From: AP-15 sp963796155
GTDB taxonomy: Bacteria > Pseudomonadota > Alphaproteobacteria > ATCC43930 > CGMCC-115725
DNA length: 64,000 nucleotides
Assembly: GCA_963796155.1 (NCBI GenBank)
Contig: CAWCKT010000022.1
Coordinates: forward strand, 1 to 64,000
Direction of reading: 5' to 3'
The translations under genes and the position numbers were made by a program. Positions within the stretch are counted from its first letter, which is position 1. Every line of letters begins with the position of its first letter. Below are positions 27,228 to 35,546 of the stretch, piece by piece. The notes below the pieces were generated by a model. The model saw only the letters and a list, made by a program, of their open reading frames with translations, did no database searches and was not told the DNA's origin.

Positions 27228-27902
27228 CTACGCCAACCCCTTGCCCCAGCCGAGGCGGACGCGGCCGATCGCCATTGCGACGGCGGCCTGGGTCGGCTCC
27301 ACGACCGGGATCTGAACGGCCTCTTCGAGATCGGCGCGGTAGCGCGCCATGCCGGCGCAGCCCATGACGACAACATGCGCGCCGTGACCGTCCCGCAGCT
27401 GGCGCCCGACATCGATCATGCGCGTCAGGGTCGCGCCCGCATCGGCGAGCTCGGTGACGCAGCGGCCGATCGGCAGATCGCCGGCGAACCGCTGGCCGAC
27501 GCCCATTGCGGCGATGTAGCGCAAATGCCGGGGGACCGAGCGCGCGAGGATCGAGATCACGCCAAACCGCTGGCCGAGGGTCAGCGCGGTCAGAATCCCG
27601 CACTCGGCGATGCCGAGCACCGGCTTTGCCGTCGCCTCGCGCGCCGAGAAAAGGCCGGGATCGCTGAAGCAGGCGATGACAAAGGCGGCGACCTCCGCAT
27701 CCCGCTCTCGGATCACGCGGCAGAGCGGCAGGATCACCCCATCCGCGTCGATCTGACTCTCGACTCCGGGCGGCCCCTGTTCGAGCGTTAGGCAATCGAT
27801 CTCGGGCCCGCCAGCGATGCGCAGCGGCGCCACGGAGTCGTCGATGGCGTGCGTGACGCCGACGGTCGAGTTCGGGTTAATGACGAGGATGCGGTCCGGC
27901 AC
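27228..27902 (-). CDS. Asp/Glu/hydantoin racemase family protein
   Basis: 224 residues. N-terminal ILVINPNSTVGVTHAID is the typical start of hydantoin racemase-like enzymes; the two catalytic cysteines are seen in VIACFSDPG and VVMGCAGMA. It starts at GTG 27902 with AAGGAGAGG upstream. Near HyuAB, a role in racemising a hydantoin or in related cyclic-amide metabolism is plausible; maleate isomerase-like or Asp/Glu racemase activity is the alternative. It is on the strand opposite to hyuAB. Confidence 0.85.
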   Translation of the reverse strand: MPDRILVINPNSTVGVTHAIDDSVAPLRIAGGPEIDCLTLEQGPPGVESQIDADGVILPLCRVIRERDAEVAAFVIACFSDPGLFSAREATAKPVLGIAECGILTALTLGQRFGVISILARSVPRHLRYIAAMGVGQRFAGDLPIGRCVTELADAGATLTRMIDVGRQLRDGHGAHVVVMGCAGMARYRADLEEAVQIPVVEPTQAAVAMAIGRVRLGWGKGLA

Positions 27903-28085
27903 CGGCCTCTCCTTTTCAAAGGGGGCTCTTCGGTCCGCACGGTATCACATCGCCTCGCTTTCCTGATGACGTGTCGCGCGCCGAGCCGATGGCGGTCCCG
28001 GCGCCGGTGAAAGGGCGCTGGACAGTCACCGCTTCACCGGGTTTCCATTGGCAACGCCGGGCGAACATTCGAATGGGGTGGGCTA

Positions 28086-29684
28086 ATGCTTCGAATTCTG
28101 CAGAAAATCGTCGCAGCCGTCATATTGATGATTGGCCTGCTCGTCGCCGAACCGGTCTCGGCGCAAAAATCGGGCGGAGTGCTCAAGATCTATCATCGCG
28201 ACAGCCCGGCCAGCATGTCGATCCACGAGGAAGGCACCAACTCGGTCGCGATCCCGATGATGGCGGTGTTCAACAACCTCGTGCTCTACGATCAGCACAA
28301 GGCGCAGAACAGCCTCGACACGATCGTCCCCGACCTCGCCGAGAGCTGGTCGTGGAACGAGGAGGGGACGCGGCTGACCTTCAAACTGCGCCAGGGCGTC
28401 AAATGGCATGACGGCAAGCCCTTCACCTCGGCCGACGTCAAATGCACCTGGGACCTGTTGACCGGCCGCGCTGCCGAGCGGCTCCGTCTCAACCCGCGCA
28501 AATCGTGGTGGAACAACGTCGCCGAAATCGCCACCGACAGCCCCACGGAAGCCACTTTCGTGCTGAAACGGCCGCAGCCGGCGATTCTCGCGCTGATCGC
28601 CTCGGGCTACACGCCGGTCTATCCCTGCCATGTCCCGCCGCGCGACATGCGGCAGCATCCGATCGGCACCGGCCCGTTCAAATTCGTCGAGTTCAAGCCC
28701 AACGAGAGTATCAGGCTCGCCCGCAATCCCGATTACTGGAAGCCCGGACGGCCCTATCTCGACGCCATCCAATACACGATCATCCCCAACCGCTCGACCG
28801 CGATCCTCGCCTTCATCGCCGGCAAGTTCGACCTGACCTTTCCCTACGAGGTCACCGCGCCATTGATGAAGGACGTCAAGAGCCAAGCGCCGCAGGCGGT
28901 CTGCGATCTGGTGCCGAGCAACGCCAGCACCAACCTGCTCGTCAACCGCGAGGCGCCGCCCTTCGACAACCCCGATCTGCGCCGCGCGCTCGCATTGGCG
29001 CTCGACCGCAAGAGCTTTATCGACATCCTCGCCGAGGGGCAGGGCGACATCGGCGGGGCGATGTTGCCGCCGCCGGCCGGAGTGTGGGGGATGCCGCCCG
29101 AGGTACTGGCAACCATTCCCGGCTATGGCCCCGATGTGGCCAAGAACCGCGCCGAGGCGCGTGAAATCATGGCCCGGCTCGGCTACGGGCCCGACAAGCG
29201 GCTCGCGATCAAGGTCGCCGCGCGCAACATCGCGGGTTATCGCGACCCGGCGATCATCCTGATCGACCAGCTCAAGGCGATCGGGATCGACGGCGAGCTC
29301 GACCCGATCGAGACCGCCAACTGGTTCCCCAAGCTCGCCCGCAAGGACTACCAGATCGGCCTCAACAACACCGGCAGCGGCGTCGACGACCCCGACCAGC
29401 AATTCTTCGAGAATTACGGCTGTGGCTCGGAGCGCAACTACACCGGCTATTGCAACCCCGAGCTCGAGAAACGGTTCGTCGAGCAGTCGGAGACGGCCGA
29501 CCGCGACAAGCGTCGGCGGCTCGTCTGGGACATCGACAAGCAATTGCAGGAGGACGGCGCCCGCCCGATCATCTACCACACCCGCGCAGCCACCTGCATG
29601 CAGCCGCAACTCAAAGGGCTCACCATCATGGTCAACAGCCAGTACAACGGGTGGCGCTTCGAGGATCTGTGGCTGGATGAATAG
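28086..29684 (+). CDS. family-5 ABC solute-binding protein (copy 1)
   Basis: 532-residue extracellular solute-binding protein of the DppA/OppA/NikA family. Signal peptide about residues 1-26 (hydrophobic IVAAVILMIGLLVAEPVSA). Family motifs: LAESWSWNEEGTRLTFKLRQGVKWHDGKPFTSADV (lobe I), HPIGTGPFKF, and NPDYWKPGRPYLD. Cys residues near 122 and 182 and in NYGCGSERNYTGYCNP may form disulfides. Permease and ATPase genes are absent nearby. It is followed by a close paralogue, so the pair is a local duplication. Confidence 0.92.
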   Translation: MLRILQKIVAAVILMIGLLVAEPVSAQKSGGVLKIYHRDSPASMSIHEEGTNSVAIPMMAVFNNLVLYDQHKAQNSLDTIVPDLAESWSWNEEGTRLTFKLRQGVKWHDGKPFTSADVKCTWDLLTGRAAERLRLNPRKSWWNNVAEIATDSPTEATFVLKRPQPAILALIASGYTPVYPCHVPPRDMRQHPIGTGPFKFVEFKPNESIRLARNPDYWKPGRPYLDAIQYTIIPNRSTAILAFIAGKFDLTFPYEVTAPLMKDVKSQAPQAVCDLVPSNASTNLLVNREAPPFDNPDLRRALALALDRKSFIDILAEGQGDIGGAMLPPPAGVWGMPPEVLATIPGYGPDVAKNRAEAREIMARLGYGPDKRLAIKVAARNIAGYRDPAIILIDQLKAIGIDGELDPIETANWFPKLARKDYQIGLNNTGSGVDDPDQQFFENYGCGSERNYTGYCNPELEKRFVEQSETADRDKRRRLVWDIDKQLQEDGARPIIYHTRAATCMQPQLKGLTIMVNSQYNGWRFEDLWLDE

Positions 29685-29885
29685 GCGTCCGGCTTGCCCA
29701 ATAACTTCAGCGCTCCCGCCCGCAGCCGGGTAAACTCTCAGGCGGGCGGCGCCGCGATGACGGGCGGAGCGTAGCGAGATCGATCCTGCGCCAGAGGTCG
29801 GCAACCAGGCCGGGCCGCAGGGCAGGCAATTAGAAAGCGCGACGTCACGTGGGCTTGAGTGGCCGGTGGTAGAGGGAGGGAGGAA

Positions 29886-31475
29886 ATGAAGCGAGATCGT
29901 CGCCCGCTCGCGGCCGCGGCCGTGTTGCTGACAGCGATGGCAGTTACTAATGCGGCATCCGCGCAAAAGCCGGGCGGGGTTTTGCGGGTGCACGCCCTTG
30001 ACTCGCCGCCGAGCATGTCGATGCACGAGGAAGTGGATGCCGTGCCGGCGCGAGCGACGATGGGGGTCTTCAACAACCTCGTCATGTTCGACCAGCAGGC
30101 AAAACAAAACAGCATGCAGTCGATCGTACCTGATCTCGCCACCGGCTGGTCATGGAGCGAGGACGGAACCGAGCTGACGTTCCCCCTGCGCGAGGGCGTC
30201 AAGTGGCACGACGGCAAGCCCTTCACCGCCAAAGATGTCAAATGCACCTGGGACCTCTTGACCGGCAAGTCAAGCGAGAAGCTTCGTCTCAATCCCCGCA
30301 AGGCCTGGTACCGCAACCTCGAGGAGGTGACCACCAACGGCGACTATCAGGTTACCTTCCATCTGCAGCGGCCGCAGCCGGCCTTTATCGCACTGCTCGC
30401 TGCCGGCTATTCGGTGGTTTATCCGTGCCACGTGCCGCCGGCCGAGATGCGGCAGCACCCAGTCGGCACGGGCCCGTTCAAATTTGCCGAATTCAAGCCG
30501 AACGAACGGATCACCGTGACGCGCAACCCGGATTACTGGAAGAAGGGGCGGCCTTATCTCGATGGCATCGAGTTTACGATCATCCGCGACGTAGCGACCG
30601 CGCACCTCGCATTTGTCGCCGGCAAGCTCGATTGGATCGCCACGTCGATTCCGCTGCTGAAGGACATCGAGAACCAGGCGCCCGGAGCGGTGTGTGAGGT
30701 GACGCCGGGCGGCATCAGCCGCAACCTGATCGTCAACCGGGATGCGCCGCCGTTCGACAACCCGGATATGCGACGGGCAATGGCACTGAGCTTGGACCGC
30801 CAGGCGTTTATCGACATCCTCAGCGACGGCCAGGGCGACATTGGCGGGGTCATGCAGCCTTTGCCCGAGGGGGTCTGGGGCATGCCGCAGGACGTCTTAA
30901 GAACGCTGCCGGGCTATGACCCCGACGTGCAGAAGAACCGCACGGAGGCCCGCCAAATCATGCAGAAACTCGGATACGGCCCCGACAAGCGCCTGGGGCT
31001 CAAGGTGTCGACCCGCAACATCCCGCCGTATCGCGATCCGGCGGTGATCCTGACCGACCAGTTGAAGGAGGTGTTCATCGATGGCGAGCTTGAGATCGTC
31101 GAGACCGCCAACTGGTTCCCCAAGATGATGCGAAAAGACTACAAGATCGGCCTCAACCTCACCGGCGGCGGGGTCGACGATCCCGACCAGCAATTTTACG
31201 AGAACTATGGCTGTGGTTCTCCACGCAACTACACGGCCTATTGCAATCCCGATCTCGAAAAGCTGTTCGACCGGCAATCAATGGAAGCCGACGAAGCCAA
31301 GCGCAAGCAGCTGGTGTGGGAGATCGAGCGAACGCTGGCGGAAGACGGTGCCCGGCCGATCATCTTTTACAACCGCTTCGCCTACTGCTGGCAGCCCCAG
31401 GTGAAAGGCTGGAGGATGATGGTCAACAGCATCATCAACAATTTTCGCATGGAAGACGTCTGGTTGGACAAATAG
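29886..31475 (+). CDS. family-5 ABC solute-binding protein (copy 2)
   Basis: 529-residue paralogue of the preceding gene with the same landmarks (FNNLVMFDQQAKQNSMQSIVPDLA, EGVKWHDGKPFTAKDVKCTW, HPVGTGPFKF, NYGCGSPRNYTAYCNP). Signal peptide about residues 1-26. The start is at ATG 29886 behind GGAGGGAGGAA; the open frame begins earlier without similarity. Both copies end in -WLD plus one or two residues. They probably bind related ligands; divergence is clearly beyond recent duplication. Confidence 0.92.
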   Translation: MKRDRRPLAAAAVLLTAMAVTNAASAQKPGGVLRVHALDSPPSMSMHEEVDAVPARATMGVFNNLVMFDQQAKQNSMQSIVPDLATGWSWSEDGTELTFPLREGVKWHDGKPFTAKDVKCTWDLLTGKSSEKLRLNPRKAWYRNLEEVTTNGDYQVTFHLQRPQPAFIALLAAGYSVVYPCHVPPAEMRQHPVGTGPFKFAEFKPNERITVTRNPDYWKKGRPYLDGIEFTIIRDVATAHLAFVAGKLDWIATSIPLLKDIENQAPGAVCEVTPGGISRNLIVNRDAPPFDNPDMRRAMALSLDRQAFIDILSDGQGDIGGVMQPLPEGVWGMPQDVLRTLPGYDPDVQKNRTEARQIMQKLGYGPDKRLGLKVSTRNIPPYRDPAVILTDQLKEVFIDGELEIVETANWFPKMMRKDYKIGLNLTGGGVDDPDQQFYENYGCGSPRNYTAYCNPDLEKLFDRQSMEADEAKRKQLVWEIERTLAEDGARPIIFYNRFAYCWQPQVKGWRMMVNSIINNFRMEDVWLDK

Positions 31476-31615
31476 CCAATCCGGCCTCGCGTTCCTTTTT
31501 CGAGAGTCGCCTACCGTTGATCGCGGCGACAGGCTCCCGAAGGGGCTTTGGAATCGAGCGCCGCAGACATGGAATTACAAGGACTTGCTACCACCGTTTG
31601 GCCGGGCTTGATGGG

Positions 31616-31628
31616 GTGGATGGCCCCC
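31616..31628. repeat. left subterminal inverted repeat of the IS
   Basis: GTGGATGGCCCCC; its exact reverse complement is at 33104-33116. Confidence 0.7.
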
Positions 31629-31686
31629 TCACGGCATCTGTGTGCCAAAGTTGGGTTGTCGACAACACCAACGACGGGAGCCATCC

Positions 31687-32796
31687 ATGAGAGAGGTTAC
31701 AACGATCGGGCTGGATTTGGCCAAAGCAGTGTTTCAGGTGCACGGGGTTGATGCATTGGGGGCGGTGACGCTGCGTCGCGCGGTGCGGCGGAGGCAGGTT
31801 CTGGCGTTCTTTGCCAAGCTGCCGCGCTGTCTGGTCGGGATGGAGGCGTGCGCGACGGCGCGCTACTGGGCGCGCGAGATCGCCAAGCTTGGTCATGACG
31901 TGCGGCTGATCCCGCCGGCCTACGCGAAGGCCTATGTCCGGCGCAACAAGAACGACCCGGCGGATGCCGCGGCGATCTGCGAGGCGGTGAGCCGGCCATC
32001 GATGCGCTTTGTCACGATCAAGACCGAGGCCCAGCAAGCGGCGGCCGGCATTCACAAAGTGCGCGAGATGCTGATCAAGCAGCGCACCATGTTGATCAAC
32101 ACCTTGCGCGGGCTGATGGCGGAGTTTGGCATCGTCGTCGCCGAAGGTCCCCATCACGTCGGCGAACTCGTGACCATCCTGGCCGATCCGGTAGACCGGC
32201 GCATACCGACACCGCTGCACGAGGGTTTGCTGGCGATCGTGGAGAGCTTGCGCGGGCTCGAGCGACGCATCGAGATCGTCGACAAGCAGATCCTCGGCTG
32301 GGGCCGCGACAATCAGACCTGCCGTCACCTGATCACCATTCCCGGCTACGGACCGATCCTGTCCAGTGCCATGGCGGCGTTCACGGTCGACCCCGCCGCC
32401 TTTGCCAGCGGCCGGCACTTCTCCGCCTCGCTCGGTCTCGTGCCGCGGCAGGACGGCACGGGAGGAAAGGTCAAGCTCGGTCCGATCAGCAAGCGCGGCA
32501 ACGGCTATCTGCGCCGGCTGCTGGTCAACGGCGCGATGTCGGTGCTGTGCAGCAAGCAAGCCAGGCAGGATCCCTGGCTGGTCAAATTGCTGGGGACCAA
32601 GGAGCGTAAGGTCGCCGCCTGCGCGCTCGCCAACAAGATGGCGCGCATCGGTTGGGCGGTGATGGTACGGCAGGAGGACTTCCGCAGCCGGCGGCGCGAT
32701 CAACCGTGCCCCGATCTGGGCGAGCCTGGCGCCGTGCTCGCCGCCCTCAAGACCGCTTCGCGCGCGCCTTCGGCGGTGGCCTTCGGCCAGTCTTGA
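31687..32796 (+). CDS. IS110 family DEDD transposase
   Basis: 369 residues. The RuvC-like N-terminal domain begins IGLDLAKAVFQVHGVD (D10), with GMEACATARYWAREI and RRNKNDPADAAAI supplying the other acidic residues. The C-terminal transposase_20 domain has IPGYGPILSSAMAA, SASLGLVPRQDGTGGK and SKRGNGYLRRLLVNGA, containing the serine region. It looks intact, so the element may be active. Start at ATG 31687. Confidence 0.93.
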   Translation: MREVTTIGLDLAKAVFQVHGVDALGAVTLRRAVRRRQVLAFFAKLPRCLVGMEACATARYWAREIAKLGHDVRLIPPAYAKAYVRRNKNDPADAAAICEAVSRPSMRFVTIKTEAQQAAAGIHKVREMLIKQRTMLINTLRGLMAEFGIVVAEGPHHVGELVTILADPVDRRIPTPLHEGLLAIVESLRGLERRIEIVDKQILGWGRDNQTCRHLITIPGYGPILSSAMAAFTVDPAAFASGRHFSASLGLVPRQDGTGGKVKLGPISKRGNGYLRRLLVNGAMSVLCSKQARQDPWLVKLLGTKERKVAACALANKMARIGWAVMVRQEDFRSRRRDQPCPDLGEPGAVLAALKTASRAPSAVAFGQS

Positions 32797-33103
32797 CCGC
32801 GGTTGCGCGCGGCGCCACTCCGGAACCAGGTCGGGACGAAGAAACGGCCCTCTGATCGAACAAAGAAACAGCACTTGAGAGACACAGGACTTGCGAGGGT
32901 GAAGAAGCGTGATGGCATCGTCGGTCAACCGACGGATCGAGGAATACCTGTCACGGGTCATGGGGCAACGCGACCCCGCGGGCTTGATCAGACCTCGACC
33001 CACGGAGCCCATCAGGGCCTGCGGCCCCGCGCCGCGCCACCAGGCCGGACACATGACCGCAATTGGCCTTCGATGCAGACACGTGACAAAATCCTTGCGA
33101 GCC

Positions 33104-33116
33104 GGGGGCCATCCAC
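33104..33116. repeat. right subterminal inverted repeat of the IS
   Basis: GGGGGCCATCCAC, the exact reverse complement of 31616-31628. Confidence 0.7.
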
Positions 33117-33122
33117 ACATGA

Positions 33123-33566
33123 CCCGTGGGGGGCGGCGGCCGAGGAGATCCTGCGCGTGGCGAGTATCGGGTCAATTTGCTCGCGGCGCAACGACCGCGG
33201 CCGCGACAGGGTCGAACCTCTCGAATGGCGCATCGGGCATGCGGGCGGCAGCATCTGGTCAAAAAGGTCGGTACCGACAAAATTTATATAATAAGGATAA
33301 AATTTTAAATAGATCACACCGATTCTCGCCGGAGATTAACGTTTACCTTATTTTTGATTGACATTTTCCTGACGAGCGTTAAAAATCCATCAACGTCTTA
33401 GCAAGTGTTAACGATCAGTTAATTGTGATCGCCTGCCGAAAAGCTGTGATGTTCCAATACAGTTCTACGACCCAAAGAGCTTGTTCTTCGTTGCTCGCGG
33501 CGACCCGGTATCCGACGGCTGGCCCGATCATCGCCGAATGACACGTCCTCTCCAGGGAGTAGCCCG
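33123..33566. other. AT-rich intergenic region with regulatory character
   Basis: No gene recognised. From about 33280 the sequence becomes AT-rich (AAAATTTATATAATAAGGAT, ATTTTAAATAG) and holds several TTAA-containing motifs upstream of the GNAT-like gene. The first 150 bases are still high GC and may be flank of the IS. Confidence 0.5.
33408..33422. promoter_or_regulatory. CtrA-type binding site TTAA-N7-TTAA
   Basis: TTAACGATCAGTTAA matches the full alphaproteobacterial CtrA consensus TTAA-N7-TTAA. A one-mismatch copy (TTAAAAATCCATCAA) lies 29 bases upstream at 33379-33393, and a weaker one starts at 33336. The cluster is 144 bases upstream of the GNAT-like gene start. Confidence 0.5.
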
Positions 33567-34418
33567 ATGACTTTGATCTACCCGAACATCGTCCCAGAGA
33601 ACAACCTCCGCCTCCCGGACGCTCTGACGATCAAACATGGCCCAGCCCCACTGCTCTCGAAGTTTGTACTCGAAAGTGACAAGGCAGGCCGACAGATGGG
33701 CCTCCGCCTGCAACTCCGCCACGATTTCGGGGAGTTGTTATATTTGAATAAACAGAAAGTTGCCAACGGAACTTGGTATCCGCTGATGCGGATGTTTAAC
33801 CCGGAATACTGTGAGCTAGTACCAGAGAACGCCTATTGGATATCCGGTGAAGACGAAAGTGGTGAGATCGTAGCGACCCACGCCGGTCGGGTCCATTACT
33901 GGCCGAGCACGACGATGGAGCAAGAGGCCAATTCGATGTTGTACGGAGGACAAGACGAGGGCCAGCGCTGCTTGGTAACAGCGCCGGATGCTAAAACGAT
34001 AACCGGGGTCGTAGTTTATGGCGGATCGGCTTGGGTGCGGCCCGATTTCCGCGGGAAGCGGCTCTCGCAGCTCCTTCCCCGGATCGGTCGGGCTTATGCG
34101 CTCGCTCGCTGGCCGATAGATTGGGGGATTTCTATTGTCGCACCAATTCTAGTCGAAAAGGGGGTTGCGGCAGGATACGGGTACAAGCATTCAAGCTACA
34201 GCATTATTTTCCCCGGAGCGCCCTCAGGTGCCGTGGAGAACGTGCTGGTGAGCGTTTCCGCCACCGAGGCCTACGACGACTTCGCTACTATGCTAAACAA
34301 CGGCCTGTTCGGCTCGGAAACACCGAGGTCTGCGACCTCCTCGTCGCCCAGCCGCTTGGACGACATGGATACGAGGACCTCGTCCGAGGTCTTCCAGGGC
34401 AGCAGCAATCTCTCGTAG
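33567..34418 (+). CDS. GNAT-fold-like protein of unknown function
   Basis: 283 residues as an open frame, but the last ~50 are low-complexity Ser/Arg/Thr and lie antisense to the convergent gene, so the conserved part probably ends near residue 235. SAWVRPDFRGKRLSQLLPRIGRAYALAR resembles acetyl-CoA-binding motif A of GNAT acetyltransferases (R-G-x-x-L). CCAGGGAGTAGCCCG precedes ATG 33567. CtrA-like sites upstream suggest cell-cycle-linked expression. Substrate unknown. Confidence 0.55.
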   Translation: MTLIYPNIVPENNLRLPDALTIKHGPAPLLSKFVLESDKAGRQMGLRLQLRHDFGELLYLNKQKVANGTWYPLMRMFNPEYCELVPENAYWISGEDESGEIVATHAGRVHYWPSTTMEQEANSMLYGGQDEGQRCLVTAPDAKTITGVVVYGGSAWVRPDFRGKRLSQLLPRIGRAYALARWPIDWGISIVAPILVEKGVAAGYGYKHSSYSIIFPGAPSGAVENVLVSVSATEAYDDFATMLNNGLFGSETPRSATSSSPSRLDDMDTRTSSEVFQGSSNLS

Positions 34419-35236
34419 CGGGTCGCAAACAAGCTGCGTTCTCCCGGCGCTACTTGGATCGCCGCCGTGACATGGTCGTAGCGTGGCTGGCCTGTGCTAG
34501 CCACGCTCTTATAGAACTGTGAGACCCAACCTCCATACTCCCTATCGGGCTGATTCTCGACCCTTTCCCCAACCCCATAGAATTGATAGTCATCCTCGAG
34601 CCACTGGAACCCATCACCGATAAAGCGGAATACTGGGTCGCTCCCGTTTGGTTTCACCCCAAAGATCATCATGCGCGACAGCAATTCGTGATCGATGGCG
34701 AAGGAAATCACGCTGGGATCGAAATGGCCAAACGACATTCTCCATTTTTGGGCCATCAGACGCAATGGGCTCGCTTCATTGCCGAGCATCGTCGAATAGT
34801 CCTGCGGCTCGACTACGAACTTTTGGCTGAGCGGTGGGGCAAATGCCGGTGTGCACAACTCCGCGAGCCGCGACACCGCCCCCTCGGTCGAGGAAGTGAT
34901 TTCCGATTGCCATGCCGTATCGAAATATCTGATGCGAAATAACTTGACCCGCGACGACAGTATTTGCTGCTGGACCGCCAACAGGGCGGGCAGTTTCACA
35001 TTGCGCGGATGCAGATCGATCTCGATTATTGAGTTATCGAGAATCTGAAATCTGACGAAACCGAGGTTCTTGATAGCGAACAGCGTCCCGTCGTAATCAG
35101 GATTGGGATCGCCTAGCGCCGCCAGAAACTCGGTGCTGTCCTCGAGCACCCACTTCCCGTCGGATGTGACCAACATGGTAAGGCGTTTCACGAAAGGCCT
35201 CGCAATGCTAAATCTCGAACCCTGCGTTCCCGGCAT
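34271..35236 (-). CDS. PAS-like domain protein of unknown function
   Basis: 321 residues; the first ~130 form an unrecognised alpha/beta part (KNLGFVRFQILDNSIIEIDLHP). The C-terminal half (about 175-300) with DHELLSRMMIFGVKPNGSDPVF, FRFIGDGFQWLEDDYQFYGVG and a final RLLLPWKTSDEVLVSMS strand resembles the PAS_5-type sensory domain seen in Rhodospirillales. No output domain is attached. Its last 148 bases overlap the end of the convergent GNAT-like gene, and GC is lower than average. A dyad-rich intergenic region precedes it. Confidence 0.6.
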   Translation of the reverse strand: MPGTQGSRFSIARPFVKRLTMLVTSDGKWVLEDSTEFLAALGDPNPDYDGTLFAIKNLGFVRFQILDNSIIEIDLHPRNVKLPALLAVQQQILSSRVKLFRIRYFDTAWQSEITSSTEGAVSRLAELCTPAFAPPLSQKFVVEPQDYSTMLGNEASPLRLMAQKWRMSFGHFDPSVISFAIDHELLSRMMIFGVKPNGSDPVFRFIGDGFQWLEDDYQFYGVGERVENQPDREYGGWVSQFYKSVASTGQPRYDHVTAAIQVAPGERSLFATRYERLLLPWKTSDEVLVSMSSKRLGDEEVADLGVSEPNRPLFSIVAKSS

Positions 35237-35255
35237 TCACGATCCTATCTGATAG

Positions 35256-35290
35256 CTGTTAACAGGATATGAACCAGCGAACGGTTCATA
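35256..35290. promoter_or_regulatory. two adjacent dyads in a divergent promoter region
   Basis: CTGTTAACAG is a perfect 10-base palindrome at 35256-35265. TATGAACC (35268-35275) and GGTTCATA (35283-35290) form an 8-base inverted repeat with a 7-base spacer. They lie 20-54 bases upstream of the PAS-like gene start, and 257 bases or more from the divergent DHA2 exporter. Candidate operator for an unknown regulator; the 310-base intergenic region 35237-35546 holds no gene. Confidence 0.5.
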
Positions 35291-35546
35291 GCGCGGGACT
35301 ATCCTCTACTTTCCTACATGGAAACGATGGGATTTTATCTTATTTTGGTGCTATTTGTCTCAAAAACAGCATTAACAGTTTGACGCTATACTGACGTGAG
35401 GCAGACGATCTTCTGACCTCCTCCTGCCTAGCTTGCCATTGCGCGACACGCGCCGACGGCAAAGTTTTTAGTCGGGTGATCGGAGCAACTCAGAGTCTTG
35501 GGCCGACCCCCGTCCCGATCGTGAACGGCTCATACGATAGGATAGG

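Larger units (their letters stand above)
31610..33122 (+). mobile_element. IS110 family (IS1111-like) insertion sequence
   Basis: Single DEDD transposase gene followed by about 300 non-coding bases, bracketed by 13-base inverted repeats at 31616-31628 and 33104-33116. IS1111-subgroup elements carry subterminal inverted repeats of this length a few bases inside the true ends, so the outer borders given here are estimates (a few bases beyond the repeats). It separates the solute-binding protein genes from the AT-richer CtrA-site region. Confidence 0.75.
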
